Of a stretch of 48,898 bases of DNA, positions 39,019-47,662 are shown piece after piece. Positions within the stretch are counted from its first letter, which is position 1; every line of letters begins with the position of its first letter. The stretch comes from CAVAWX01 sp963614215 (GTDB lineage Bacteria > Actinomycetota > Coriobacteriia > Coriobacteriales > QAMH01): positions 1-48,898 of the forward strand of contig CAVECB010000011.1 in NCBI GenBank assembly GCA_963614215.1. Direction: 5' to 3'. The notes beneath the pieces are model-generated. The model was not told the DNA's origin and made no database searches. It saw only the letters and a list, made by a program, of their open reading frames with translations. The position numbers and the translations under genes were made by a program.

Positions 39019-39582
39019 ATGGGCGCGGAGACGGTGTTGGAGACGGGACGGGCGAGCTGGGAGATTACGCGCAGGGAGCTTGGCGGCGACACAGACGGTG
39101 AAAGGGGCGCCTGCGGGCAATGCGCGTCTGAGGAACGTGCGAGAGAGGAAAAAAGCGCGCGCCCGCGGGGGCANNNNNNNNNNNNNNNNNNNNNNNNNNN
39201 NNNNNNNNNNNNNNNNNNNNNNNNNNNNNNNNNNNNNNNNNNNNNNNNNNNNNNNNNNNNNNNNNNNNNNNNNNNNNNNNNNNNNNNNNNNNNNNNNNNN
39301 NNNNNNNNNNNNNNNNNNNNNNNNNNNNNNNNNNNNNNNNNNNNNNNNNNNNNNNNNNNNNNNNNNNNNNNNNNNNNNNNNNNNNNNNNNNNNNNNNCCG
39401 GGCTGCCCGAGGAGGCGGTCACCGCGAAAAAGAGGTCGCGCTACGAGAAGATTGCGATGTGCTACATCGTGCAAGAGGACATAGACGACAACACGGCCCT
39501 GCGCTTCGACGCCATCGCCATATGCGTTGCCGACGGCAGGCGCGCCATGCTGCGCCATCACAGGAGTTGCTTCGATGTCTAA
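39019..39582 (+). CDS. yraN: YraN/UPF0102 family endonuclease-like protein, interrupted by assembly gap
   Basis: Two visible parts in the same frame flank the gap. The start (39019) has an excellent AAGGAGG ribosome site and gives about 51 polar residues unlike YraN, read as an N-terminal extension. After the gap, residues resembling the YraN C-terminus appear: AVTAKKRSRYEKIAMCYI followed by LRFDAIAICV (the RFDxVAV motif) and a terminal LRHHRSCFDV. It overlaps comM by eight bases, and yraN-comM-dprA is a common order. That both parts are one gene is an inference. Confidence 0.65.
   Translation: MGAETVLETGRASWEITRRELGGDTDGERGACGQCASEERAREEKSARPRGXXXXXXXXXXXXXXXXXXXXXXXXXXXXXXXXXXXXXXXXXXXXXXXXXXXXXXXXXXXXXXXXXXXXXXXXXXXXGLPEEAVTAKKRSRYEKIAMCYIVQEDIDDNTALRFDAIAICVADGRRAMLRHHRSCFDV
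39174..39397. other. assembly gap (224 N)
   Basis: Unknown bases inside the yraN gene; the true length may differ from 224. Confidence 0.99.
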
Positions 39583-41083
39583 CGCGAAGGCACTTCGGGC
39601 GCAGGTGCACGCGTGCACCCTGCACGGCGTCGAGGCCGTGCCCGTCACCGTCGAGATAGAAGTCTCGGGCGGCTTGCCGGGCATGCACGTCGTCGGCATG
39701 GGGGACAAGGGCGTGCAGGAGGCGCGGCAGCGCGTGCACAGCGCGGTGAACGCGGCAGGCTTCAAGATGCCCATGAACCGCCATATCGTCGTAAACCTTG
39801 CGCCTGCGTCGCTAAAAAAGAGCGGATCGGGCTTCGACTTGCCCATCGCCGCGGCCTATCTCGTGGCCACCGGCCAGGTGCCGGCCGAGTTGTTCGCCGA
39901 TACCATCGTCGTGGGCGAGCTTTCCTTGGAGGGGCGCGTGCGCCCCGTGGACGGGCTATTCGCGTATGCGCTGTGCGCCTCGCGTCGCTCCATGGCGCTC
40001 ATGAGCGCGCAACCCAACATGGACCTACCGCCGCTTTCGGGTTTGCGCCACCTGTGCCTGGACAGCCTCTCGCAGCTGCGGGAAGGCGCCTTCGATGGCG
40101 TGCGCGGCGTGCCTGCGGCGCCGTCTGGGCAAAAGCTCGATTTCTCGGAGGTGGTGGGCCAGGAGGGCGCGGTGCGCGCGCTCACCATCGCGGCCGCAGG
40201 CGAGCACGGGGCGTTGCTCGTAGGTCCTCCTGGCTCGGGCAAGAGCATGCTCGCGCGGCGCTTTCCTACGATACTGCCGCCGCTGTCGCAGCGCGAGCGC
40301 GTCGAGGCCGCCGTCATCCACTCGGTCGCAGGCCTCGACGTCTCGCAGATAGCCCGCGGTGTCCGGCCGTTTCGCGCCCCGCACCACTCGGCGACCATGG
40401 CGTCGTTGGTGGGTGGGGGGCAGCCCATCATGCCCGGCGAGGTATCCCTCGCGCATCACGGCGTTTTGTTCCTCGACGAGCTGGGCGAGTTCGGCGGCTG
40501 CGTCTTGCAGTCCCTGCGCCAGCCGCTCGAAGACGGCGAGGTCTCGCTCACGCGCGCCGACGGGCGCATGACCTTTCCGGCGCGCTTTCAGCTGCTCGCT
40601 GCGTCGAACCCCTGTCCTTGCGGCTACCTGGGTGATCGCGAGCATCCGTGCAAATGCAGCGAGGTGCAAATATTGCGCTACAAAAGCAAGCTCGGAGGGC
40701 CTTTGCGCGACCGCATCGACCTCATATGCGAGGTGGGGCGCACGCAGGCGAAATACGTGCTCGACACGGGCAGCGGCGTCTCGTCTGCGCACATTGCCTC
40801 GCAGGTGATGGCCGCTCGCGAGCGTGCGGCAGCCCGGCTCCAAGACGGCGACGACCCGTTTTTCCCCGCGAGCTCCGCGCAGGTGGTCGAGCGCTGCCGT
40901 CTGGGCGCGCGCGAGACGCGCCTGGTCGAGCAGGTTTCCACCTCGCACCACTTGTCGGGGCGGGGGATCATCCGCGTGCTGCGGGTTGCGCGCACCATCG
41001 CGGACTTGGACGAGAGCGCGCAAGTGGGCGAAGAGCACCTCTACGAGGCTTTCGCCTACCGCGTGGAAAACACCTTGGACTGA
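39575..41083 (+). CDS. comM: ComM-type AAA+ ATPase (Mg chelatase-like)
   Basis: A 502-residue YifB/ComM helicase, which speeds branch migration during natural transformation. N-terminal ChlI-like domain (VEIEVSGGLPGMHVVGMGD), Walker A GPPGSGKS at 217-224, RPFRAPHHSATMASLVGGG, Walker B GVLFLDELGEF, the zinc-type CPCGYLGDREHPCKC and the C-terminal LSGRGIIRVLRVARTIADLD. RBS AGGAG is eight bases before ATG 39575. Confidence 0.93.
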   Translation: MSNAKALRAQVHACTLHGVEAVPVTVEIEVSGGLPGMHVVGMGDKGVQEARQRVHSAVNAAGFKMPMNRHIVVNLAPASLKKSGSGFDLPIAAAYLVATGQVPAELFADTIVVGELSLEGRVRPVDGLFAYALCASRRSMALMSAQPNMDLPPLSGLRHLCLDSLSQLREGAFDGVRGVPAAPSGQKLDFSEVVGQEGAVRALTIAAAGEHGALLVGPPGSGKSMLARRFPTILPPLSQRERVEAAVIHSVAGLDVSQIARGVRPFRAPHHSATMASLVGGGQPIMPGEVSLAHHGVLFLDELGEFGGCVLQSLRQPLEDGEVSLTRADGRMTFPARFQLLAASNPCPCGYLGDREHPCKCSEVQILRYKSKLGGPLRDRIDLICEVGRTQAKYVLDTGSGVSSAHIASQVMAARERAAARLQDGDDPFFPASSAQVVERCRLGARETRLVEQVSTSHHLSGRGIIRVLRVARTIADLDESAQVGEEHLYEAFAYRVENTLD

Positions 41084-41103
41084 CATCGGGAGATGCAGGG
41101 GAG

Positions 41104-42219
41104 ATGGGGCAGATGACGGAGCAGGCGTTTGCGCGGGCGGCAGGGCAGCCAGCAGGGCGGCCCGCAGAACGGGCGGCGGGGAGGACGGGAAGCTCCGGGC
41201 GCATTTTGCGGGGGAAGCGCTTTTCGGTGGAGCGCGGATCTGCTCTTTATCCGGAAATGCTGGAAGACATGCCGCAGCCGCCCGAGCGCCTGCACGGCAT
41301 CGGCGATCCAGAGCTTTTGCGCAGCGCGTGCGTGGCGGTCGTCGGGGCGCGCAAGGCGACCCCCTACGGCATCTCGTGCACGGAGTTGTTCGCCGGCCAG
41401 GCTGCGCAGCGCAACGCGACGATTGTCTCGGGGGGCGCGTTGGGTTGCGACCAGGCGGCGCACAGGGCGGCGCTCGCGCATGGGGCGCCCACCGTCGTCG
41501 TCTTTGGGGGAGGGGTCGACGAGGTCTATCCGAAGCGCGGGTTTGCCCTGTTTCAAGAGGTCTTGGACGCAGGCGGCGCCATCGTCTCGGAGCATCTCGA
41601 CGACGAGCCGCCCCTGCCCGCCTATTTCGTGCGGCGCAACCGCATCATCGCAGGCCTTGCGCGCCTTTTGCTCATCGTCGAGGCCGGACTGCCCTCCGGC
41701 ACCTTCACGACGGCGGACTTCGCACTGAAGGCCGGGCGCGAGGTGTGCGCGGTGCCGGGGGCCATATCCTCGCCGAACTCACGCGGATCCAACCGCCTCA
41801 TCTACGACGGTGCTTCGCCTGTGGTAGACCACGAGACTTTCGCCTCGGCCCTCGATTTGGCTTTTGCGGACGCACCTTTGTCGCTTCTCTCGCCCGGGCC
41901 GGAATCCTTTGGCGCGGCAAGTTCTGCGGCAGACGATGTGGAGAGCGGGTGCGGTCGTGGTAAGGGGCGCGGCAGCGCCGTTGCAAGGGGGAAGGGCGAT
42001 GCGGGCGCTGCCGGCAAGGTCGGTGCGGGCAAGGCGGGCGCCGCGCAAAGGCTTGTCGCCGCGCTTGCCGCCCAGCCTCTTTCGGCCGCCGAGGTCGCCG
42101 AGACGATGTCGTGGCCTGTGCAACGTGCGATGCGCGAGATATCTGCGCTGGAGCTTTCAGGCTGTCTTGAACGTGGCCGCGACGGGCGCTACCAGGTGTG
42201 TCCGCGCGTGCGCGGGTGA
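41104..42219 (+). CDS. dprA: DNA-processing protein DprA
   Basis: A 371-residue single-strand DNA-binding protein that loads RecA on incoming DNA. The Rossmann domain shows VAVVGARKATPYG, IVSGGALGCDQAAHRAAL, VVVFGGGVDEVYP, FVRRNRIIAGLA and VPGAISSPNSRGSNRLI. A basic Gly/Lys/Ala-rich linker (about 285-315) joins it to a C-terminal winged-helix domain (PLSAAEVAETMSWPVQRAMREISALELSGCLER). The N-terminal SAM-like domain is reduced to a Gln/Ala/Arg-rich stretch. Start could be ATG 41104 or 41113. Confidence 0.92.
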   Translation: MGQMTEQAFARAAGQPAGRPAERAAGRTGSSGRILRGKRFSVERGSALYPEMLEDMPQPPERLHGIGDPELLRSACVAVVGARKATPYGISCTELFAGQAAQRNATIVSGGALGCDQAAHRAALAHGAPTVVVFGGGVDEVYPKRGFALFQEVLDAGGAIVSEHLDDEPPLPAYFVRRNRIIAGLARLLLIVEAGLPSGTFTTADFALKAGREVCAVPGAISSPNSRGSNRLIYDGASPVVDHETFASALDLAFADAPLSLLSPGPESFGAASSAADDVESGCGRGKGRGSAVARGKGDAGAAGKVGAGKAGAAQRLVAALAAQPLSAAEVAETMSWPVQRAMREISALELSGCLERGRDGRYQVCPRVRG

Positions 42220-42317
42220 GGCGCAAGCGGGTGCGGGGATGTGAAACGAGTGCGGGGACGGCAGATGCAGGAACACGAAGCGGGCGCGGGGACGGCAGGC
42301 GCGGGAAGGGCATGGAT

Positions 42318-44507
42318 ATGGAGAGGCGAAAAATGACGATGCAAAGCGCTGGCTGCACGGGAAGACGGGCGTCTCGTGCGACGTTCGCGGTCTGCGCGAT
42401 GTTGCTCACGTTTGCCGTCCTGCTGACTATGCCGCCTGCAGCCCTTGCCTACAGCGCCCCGACGAAATGGGACGACCTGTCGTTAGAGAAGTTCAAGCCT
42501 CGAGACGGAATCTGCGCGTTCAACACGCCCTACAACAATCTGAAAATCAACAACGTCTCCATTTCTGGCGGCGCGGGTAGTTGGGAGTTCAAGACCGTCA
42601 CCCCGGAGTCCGGTAAAAATGCATATGCGTATCTATGCTGGAAGACGAAGCTGACGTCTGTGGGCAAGAAGGCGCCGGGCGCCGTCACCTTGACATGCAA
42701 GAACTCGTGCAAGGCTTTCGACGGCCAACTTCTCGACATGAAGCTGACCCTGACGCCGACCGCCTACATCTCCGCTTCGAGCAGCTGGGGGAAAAGCGGC
42801 ATCCTTCCGATTCTCATGATTGCGTACAACAAGAGCACGAAAGCCGTGAAGTATTTTCAGTGTACGGCCCTTGCGGCCTCGTCGTTTTCCTCTACGGCGG
42901 TGATTGAAGATGCTTATTCGTCCACCGCTCTGCGCACCCGATTCGACGTAAAGCTGACCAAGCAGGACGGATCTGCCTATAGCCCGTCCGGTCGCTGCGC
43001 GTATTACAGCTTCTCCGACCTCGATGTCTCAACGGGAGGATATGTAAACAACGTCTACAAATCTTCCTACACCGATTTTTCGGGCGTCGGCGACGGAAAA
43101 GGCTACAACGAGGGCGTGCAGTTCATGTCCGGCGTGCAGTCCATCAACGTGCAGAAAAAAAGCTACCTAACCGTATCGGACAGCTATTCCAAATACACGG
43201 CGGGGGAGGCGCCGTCCGGTACGGACAGATCCAACAACCCCGCAGATTTGGTGATTGTAAAGACGAACACATCGGGTTTTTCCTTTATATGGCAGGGTAG
43301 TGGCAAGGGCATAGGGACGAACATACTTTTGCGCGGCCTTTGCACGCAGTACAAGCTCGTCGTGAAGAAAACCTCGTCTGATGCAAGTTTTGCCTGCAGC
43401 CGAGCTGGCGCGGTCTACGGGGTCTACTCGGACAAGGCCTGCACAAAGCTGCTCTACAGCGCCACCTGCGACGAATCTGGCATGGCCTACGTGCTGGCAG
43501 ACGGGCAGGCACTCGTCTACGACACGACGTATTACCTGAAGGAGACCAAGGCCCCGACCGGGTACGCGCTCGACACGGCGATCTATCCCTTCGACGTCGT
43601 GAACGCGTACCCATATGTGAGCTACGGCACCAGCACCTGGGTCGGCAACGGCACTTACGAGGACATCACAGTGAACGTGAAAGACGACCCGCTGCGCTAC
43701 AAGGTGGCGACGAGCGTGGTAAACGGCAGCATCGACCCGACGGCTACGGGCTTGAATTGGGGCACGGACAAAACGGTTGGATATGCGCCAAAGGACGGCT
43801 ATACCTTGAAGTCGGTGACCGTGGATGGAAACGAGGTATCCATCGAGGACTTCTCCGCGTCATATGCGTTCACCGACATCAAGGCAGATCACACGGTGGA
43901 TGTGGTCTACGAACCGGCGCCCGTGCCCTTTTCCTTCACAAAGGTGGACGCGACGAGTGATGCGCCGCTGGCAGGAGCCTCATTCGAGCTGTACGCCTGC
44001 AGGGACGCTTCCCATACTCACGCCGCCGACCACTCGGAGACGGCGACGGGGGAGGCGGGGTGCTGCTGGGATATGGAAGAACCGTTTGCGAAGGCGACGA
44101 GCGCCGCCGACGGCATCGTCGATTTGGGCGAGCTGGCGGCGGGGGAGTACATGCTCGTCGAGACGGCCGCGCCGGATGGATACCAGCTCCCATACGGGCA
44201 ATGGGTCGTCGGCTGCGATGCCGCCGCGCGCTCCATATCGATTGCCGCGCGCGGCGACCCTGCACCGCCCGCCTTCAAGCGCGATGCGGGCACAGGCGCC
44301 TATTCGCTGCTCAACTACCGTGCCATGGTCTTACCCTTGGCGGGTGCCGGTTTCACGGCCGATACTCTGACACTTGCCGCCGCCGTGCTGCTGACCTTCG
44401 TCGCCTCGACTTGCGCTTGGCGTTTTTCTGTTGGACGCGCAAGGGAGGTTGCATTGCGTATGCATGGGATATGGCAGCGCCGTGTCGGGTTTCGCTTCAG
44501 GCCATGA
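42318..44507 (+). CDS. SpaA/Cna-B-type surface protein with LPLAG anchor motif
   Basis: About 729 residues. Signal peptide (hydrophobic core then PPAALAYS, about 20-40), a novel beta-rich domain (about 45-340), a Cna-B/SpaA domain (about 342-452, with YYLKETKAPTGYAL), an Ig-like domain with GYTLKSVTVDGNEV (about 455-530) and a second Cna-B domain (about 536-640, VPFSFTKVD...MLVETAAPDGYQL). Ends with LPLAG (672-676), a membrane helix (about 680-702) and a longer than usual basic cytoplasmic tail. This is the layout of a sortase-anchored adhesin or pilin, with Ala replacing Thr in LPXTG. Starts ATG 42318 and 42333 both have ribosome sites. Bases 42480-43300 are AT-richer than the flanks. Confidence 0.8.
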   Translation: MERRKMTMQSAGCTGRRASRATFAVCAMLLTFAVLLTMPPAALAYSAPTKWDDLSLEKFKPRDGICAFNTPYNNLKINNVSISGGAGSWEFKTVTPESGKNAYAYLCWKTKLTSVGKKAPGAVTLTCKNSCKAFDGQLLDMKLTLTPTAYISASSSWGKSGILPILMIAYNKSTKAVKYFQCTALAASSFSSTAVIEDAYSSTALRTRFDVKLTKQDGSAYSPSGRCAYYSFSDLDVSTGGYVNNVYKSSYTDFSGVGDGKGYNEGVQFMSGVQSINVQKKSYLTVSDSYSKYTAGEAPSGTDRSNNPADLVIVKTNTSGFSFIWQGSGKGIGTNILLRGLCTQYKLVVKKTSSDASFACSRAGAVYGVYSDKACTKLLYSATCDESGMAYVLADGQALVYDTTYYLKETKAPTGYALDTAIYPFDVVNAYPYVSYGTSTWVGNGTYEDITVNVKDDPLRYKVATSVVNGSIDPTATGLNWGTDKTVGYAPKDGYTLKSVTVDGNEVSIEDFSASYAFTDIKADHTVDVVYEPAPVPFSFTKVDATSDAPLAGASFELYACRDASHTHAADHSETATGEAGCCWDMEEPFAKATSAADGIVDLGELAAGEYMLVETAAPDGYQLPYGQWVVGCDAAARSISIAARGDPAPPAFKRDAGTGAYSLLNYRAMVLPLAGAGFTADTLTLAAAVLLTFVASTCAWRFSVGRAREVALRMHGIWQRRVGFRFRP

Positions 44508-44533
44508 AAGGGATTCTTGTGCACTTGCTATTG

Positions 44534-44542
44534 TGCTACGAT
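44534..44542 (+). promoter_or_regulatory. candidate extended -10 promoter of the toxin-antitoxin pair
   Basis: TGC-TACGAT (44534-44542) is an extended -10 element, with a weak -35 TTCTTG (44514-44519) at 17-base spacing. Such operons are usually repressed by their own antitoxin; no clear operator palindrome is visible. Confidence 0.35.
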
Positions 44543-44570
44543 GTCAGTACGCGTGTTTCAAGGAGGCGTA

Positions 44571-44834
44571 ATGACGACGGTCACAATTAGAATCGACGAG
44601 AAAACAAAAAAAAGGGCGCAAGAGGTAGTGCATGCTCTTGGTTTCGACCTTTCGAGCGTGACCCGTGCTTTCTACAAGCAGATTGCCCGTGAACAGTCGA
44701 TTCCCTTGAACTTGTCGTGCGAACAGCCAAACGAGGAGAGCCTTCAGGCAATAGCCGAGACGGAGGCTATGATTGAAGGAAAGATTCCCGCCAAAGGGTA
44801 TTCGAGTTTCCAAGAGATGCTTGTAGATATCTAG
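44571..44834 (+). CDS. dinJ: DinJ/RelB family antitoxin
   Basis: An 87-residue type II antitoxin. The N-terminal ribbon-helix-helix (TTVTIRIDEKTKKRAQEVVHALGFDLSSVTRAFYKQI) matches DinJ and would bind the operon promoter; the C-terminal half would wrap the toxin. AAGGAGG lies five bases before ATG 44571. Base composition is more AT-rich than the surrounding housekeeping genes, suggesting recent arrival. Confidence 0.88.
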   Translation: MTTVTIRIDEKTKKRAQEVVHALGFDLSSVTRAFYKQIAREQSIPLNLSCEQPNEESLQAIAETEAMIEGKIPAKGYSSFQEMLVDI

Positions 44835-44844
44835 GGGTTTTGCA

Positions 44845-45138
44845 ATGCTTCAGATTTTCCCAACTTCGCTGTTTAGGAGGGACATTAAACGGCTCAAGAA
44901 AAAGCATGCAGACCTTGCTTTGCTCGACAGAGTTGTCCAGTTGATAATGGAGAACTCCCAAAGCTCGGAAGAAGAGTTGAGACGTCGCCATAACATGCAC
45001 AAGCTCAAAGGCGAGTGGAAGGAAAGCCTCGAGTGCCATGTCGCAAATGCGGGCGACTGGCTTTTGGTGTGGGTCGTCAAGGAAGGACGGGCATATCTCC
45101 AACGCACGGGCACTCATGACGACATTTTCAGGAATTAG
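44845..45138 (+). CDS. yafQ: YafQ family mRNA interferase toxin
   Basis: A 97-residue RelE-fold ribosome-dependent RNase. Residues equivalent to the YafQ active site are all present: H52 (MHKLKG), H65 (ECH), D71 (GDWLLVW), H91 and F95 (RTGTHDDIF). It starts 10 bases after the antitoxin stop. The toxin looks intact, so the pair is probably active. Confidence 0.9.
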   Translation: MLQIFPTSLFRRDIKRLKKKHADLALLDRVVQLIMENSQSSEEELRRRHNMHKLKGEWKESLECHVANAGDWLLVWVVKEGRAYLQRTGTHDDIFRN

Positions 45139-45241
45139 GCGCGCGAAGATTTTCAAGAGGAACATGTTCGGCGGCAAGGCGTTGCACCATACGTTTCCCG
45201 CGCTGCCCTGTTGCTGGCTCGGCATGTGCGAGAATGAGGAT

Positions 45242-46585
45242 ATGAAGAAGTTTCCGACAGTCACTGTGGTGGGCGCGGGCCTTGCGGGCAGCGAGGCAGC
45301 CCTGCAGCTTGCCGCGCGCGGCGTGCCTGTGCGCCTGGTCGAGATGCGCCCCGATTGCCAGACGGCGGTCCACAAGACGGGTAATGCGGCCGAGCTCGTG
45401 TGCTCGAACTCGTTTAAAAGCGACGATGCCGACACGGCGGCCGGTGCCCTGAAGCGCGAGCTGGCCGCCATGGACTCGTTCCTTTTGCACGCGGCGCGGG
45501 ACAGCTCCGTGCCGGCGGGCGGGGCGCTTGCCGTGGACCGGACGCTGTTCTCGGAAGCGGTCACGGCCCTGCTGGAGGAAAACCCGCTCGTGGAGATAGA
45601 GCACCGCGAGCTTTCCGCCCTGCCTGCCGCGCCTGCCATCGTGGCCACAGGTCCTTTAACCGGCGACGCGCTGGCCGAGGCGCTATCTGTTGAGCTGGGC
45701 GCCGAAAGCCTTGCCTTCTACGATGCCGCCGCCCCCATCGTCGAGGCCGATTCCATCGACCGCACACGCGTCTTCGAGCAGTCCCGCTACGACAAGGGTG
45801 CGCCATCCGACTACCTGAACGCGCCTTTCACCCGCGACGCCTACGAGCGTTTCGTCGCCGAGCTTCTCGCCGCCGAGCGAACGATCGTGCGAGATTTCGA
45901 GCGCCGCGAGCTGTTTGCCGCCTGCCAGCCCGTCGAGGAAGTGGCGCGCACGGGGACCGACGCCTTGCGCTTCGGTGCCTTAAAGCCCGTGGGTCTGACC
46001 GATCCGGCGACAGGTAGGCGCCCTTGGGCGGCCGTGCAGCTGCGTGCAGAAAACCGCGCGCGCAGCGCCTACAACCTCGTCGGATTCCAGACGAACCTGC
46101 GCTTCGGCGAGCAAGAGCGGGTGTTTCGCATGATCCCCGGCCTGGAACACGCGGAGTTCTCGCGCTTTGGGGTCATGCACCGCAACACCTTCGTGGACGC
46201 GCCGCACGTGCTCGGCCCCACATTCGACCTGCCGGGTCGTCCGGGCGTGCACCTGGCCGGCCAGCTGACGGGCACGGAAGGCTACATGGAGGCCGTGGCC
46301 TCGGGCCTGTTTTCCGCGCTGGCCGTCTACGCCGAGCTTTCCGCCCTTCCTGCGCCGAAGCTGCCGCGCGAGACCCTGTTCGGCGCGCTTTTGTCCTACG
46401 CCACAGACCCGGCCACGCGGGACTACCAGCCCATGCACGTGAACTATGGCATCATCCCCGCACTGCCCGAAAAGGTTCGCGACAAGCGCGCGCGCAAGGC
46501 CGCCTACGCCGCCCGTAGCCGCGCCGCAATCGCCGCCTTCGTGGAGGAGCGCGCCGACCTGTTCGAGGCGGCGCGCCTGTCATGA
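45242..46585 (+). CDS. trmFO: methylenetetrahydrofolate-tRNA-(uracil-5-)-methyltransferase
   Basis: A 447-residue folate- and FAD-dependent enzyme making m5U54 in tRNA. FAD motif VVGAGLAGSEAALQLA at the start, VRLVEMRP, LVCSNSFKSD, YLNAPFTRDAYERFV and the C-terminal GQLTGTEGYMEAVASG and MHVNYGIIPAL are typical of TrmFO (formerly Gid). ATG 45242 gives the canonical N-terminus. The stop overlaps the xerC start by four bases (ATGA). topA, usually just upstream in related clusters, is absent. Confidence 0.95.
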   Translation: MKKFPTVTVVGAGLAGSEAALQLAARGVPVRLVEMRPDCQTAVHKTGNAAELVCSNSFKSDDADTAAGALKRELAAMDSFLLHAARDSSVPAGGALAVDRTLFSEAVTALLEENPLVEIEHRELSALPAAPAIVATGPLTGDALAEALSVELGAESLAFYDAAAPIVEADSIDRTRVFEQSRYDKGAPSDYLNAPFTRDAYERFVAELLAAERTIVRDFERRELFAACQPVEEVARTGTDALRFGALKPVGLTDPATGRRPWAAVQLRAENRARSAYNLVGFQTNLRFGEQERVFRMIPGLEHAEFSRFGVMHRNTFVDAPHVLGPTFDLPGRPGVHLAGQLTGTEGYMEAVASGLFSALAVYAELSALPAPKLPRETLFGALLSYATDPATRDYQPMHVNYGIIPALPEKVRDKRARKAAYAARSRAAIAAFVEERADLFEAARLS

Positions 46586-47523
46586 GCGCCGCCAAAGACC
46601 CGCTCGACTTCTTCGACGACGAGACCTTCGATGCCCAGGCCGCCGAATACGCGCGCCTGTTCATCCGCCACCTGGACATCGAACGCAATCTCTCGCCGCA
46701 CACGGTTCGCGCCTATGCGGGCGACCTGCGTGGCTATCTGTCCTGGGCTGCGCGCGCGGGAGTCGACCCCCTCCACCTAGACCACCGGCGCTTCCGCCGC
46801 TACATGGCGCAGCTGGACCGGGCAGGCTACGCGCGCAAGACGACCTGCCGCCGCCTGGCCGCCGTGCGCAGCTTCTTTTCCTATCTAAACGAGCGCGGCC
46901 TCCTCGACGAAAACCCCGCGGCCGTCGCGGCTACGCCCAAGGTCTCGCGCGAGCTGCCGCGCGTCACCTCGCAGGCAGACATCGAGAAGCTGATGGCCTC
47001 GTGCGACTCCTCAACCGCCGTCGGCATGCGCGATCGCGCCTTCCTCGAGCTGCTCTATGCGTGTGGTGCGCGCATTGCCGAGCTTGCCGCTTTAAAACCG
47101 TCCGACATCGACTTCACCGCAGGCGAGGTTCGCCTTTTCGGCAAGGGCGGCAAGGAGCGCATCGTGCCCCTCCACGCGCTTGCCCTCTCGTGCGCACGCA
47201 CCTACCTCGACACTAGCCGCCCGCAGCTCATGGTGAAAGGCCCTGTGCCCGAGATGTTTATCTCCACGCGGGGAAACCCCATGTCGCCGGCAGCCCTGCG
47301 CCGGGTCTTTCACGAGCGCGCGGCCCTGGCCGGCCTCGACGCCTCTCTGCACCCGCACGACATGCGCCACGCCTTTGCCACCGACCTGGTCGAAGGCGGC
47401 GCCGATTTGCGCAGCGTGCAGGACATGCTCGGACATGCCAGCTTGTCCACCACGCAGATCTACGCGAACCTCTCGCTCGCGCACATGAAGGAGACCTACG
47501 CGCGCACGCACCCCCGCGCCTGA
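46582..47523 (+). CDS. xerC: tyrosine recombinase XerC/XerD
   Basis: A 313-residue site-specific recombinase that resolves chromosome dimers at dif. N-terminal SAM-like domain (RHLDIERNLSPHTVRAYAGDL), catalytic R in ACGARIAELAAL, HxxR in HPHDMRHAFATDL, and GHASLSTTQIYANL with the terminal H and nucleophile Y. It is translationally coupled to trmFO, as codV is in Bacillus, so it is more likely the chromosomal Xer protein than an invertase for the neighbouring restriction locus. Confidence 0.9.
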   Translation: MSAAKDPLDFFDDETFDAQAAEYARLFIRHLDIERNLSPHTVRAYAGDLRGYLSWAARAGVDPLHLDHRRFRRYMAQLDRAGYARKTTCRRLAAVRSFFSYLNERGLLDENPAAVAATPKVSRELPRVTSQADIEKLMASCDSSTAVGMRDRAFLELLYACGARIAELAALKPSDIDFTAGEVRLFGKGGKERIVPLHALALSCARTYLDTSRPQLMVKGPVPEMFISTRGNPMSPAALRRVFHERAALAGLDASLHPHDMRHAFATDLVEGGADLRSVQDMLGHASLSTTQIYANLSLAHMKETYARTHPRA

Positions 47524-47549
47524 ACGCAAAAGACGCCGGCCGCGTGCCG

Positions 47550-47555
47550 TATAAT
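47550..47555 (+). promoter_or_regulatory. candidate -10 box before the restriction-modification remnant
   Basis: A perfect TATAAT lies 108 bases before ATG 47663. The -35 region is not convincing. Confidence 0.35.
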
Positions 47556-47591
47556 TTCGGGTGAAACGCAGCAGGCGGCGCACGTATCCTG

Positions 47592-47636
47592 AACAGCGCA
47601 TGTCGAGCGGGACACGCATGCCGAACAGCGCGCATC
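47592..47636 (+). repeat. imperfect direct repeat, about 18 bp, twice
   Basis: GAACAGCGCATGTCGAGCG is followed about 30 bases later by GAACAGCGCGCATCGAGCG in the leader of the hsdM remnant. It may be a small duplication or an operator pair. Confidence 0.4.
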
Positions 47637-47662
47637 GAGCGAGGGGAGAGGAGCTGCAATCC

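Noticed and set aside
46582..47523. Xer-type recombinase as a phase-variation invertase for hsdS
   Set aside because: It is translationally coupled to trmFO as in the conserved trmFO-xerC arrangement, and no hsdS or inverted repeats are visible in the window.
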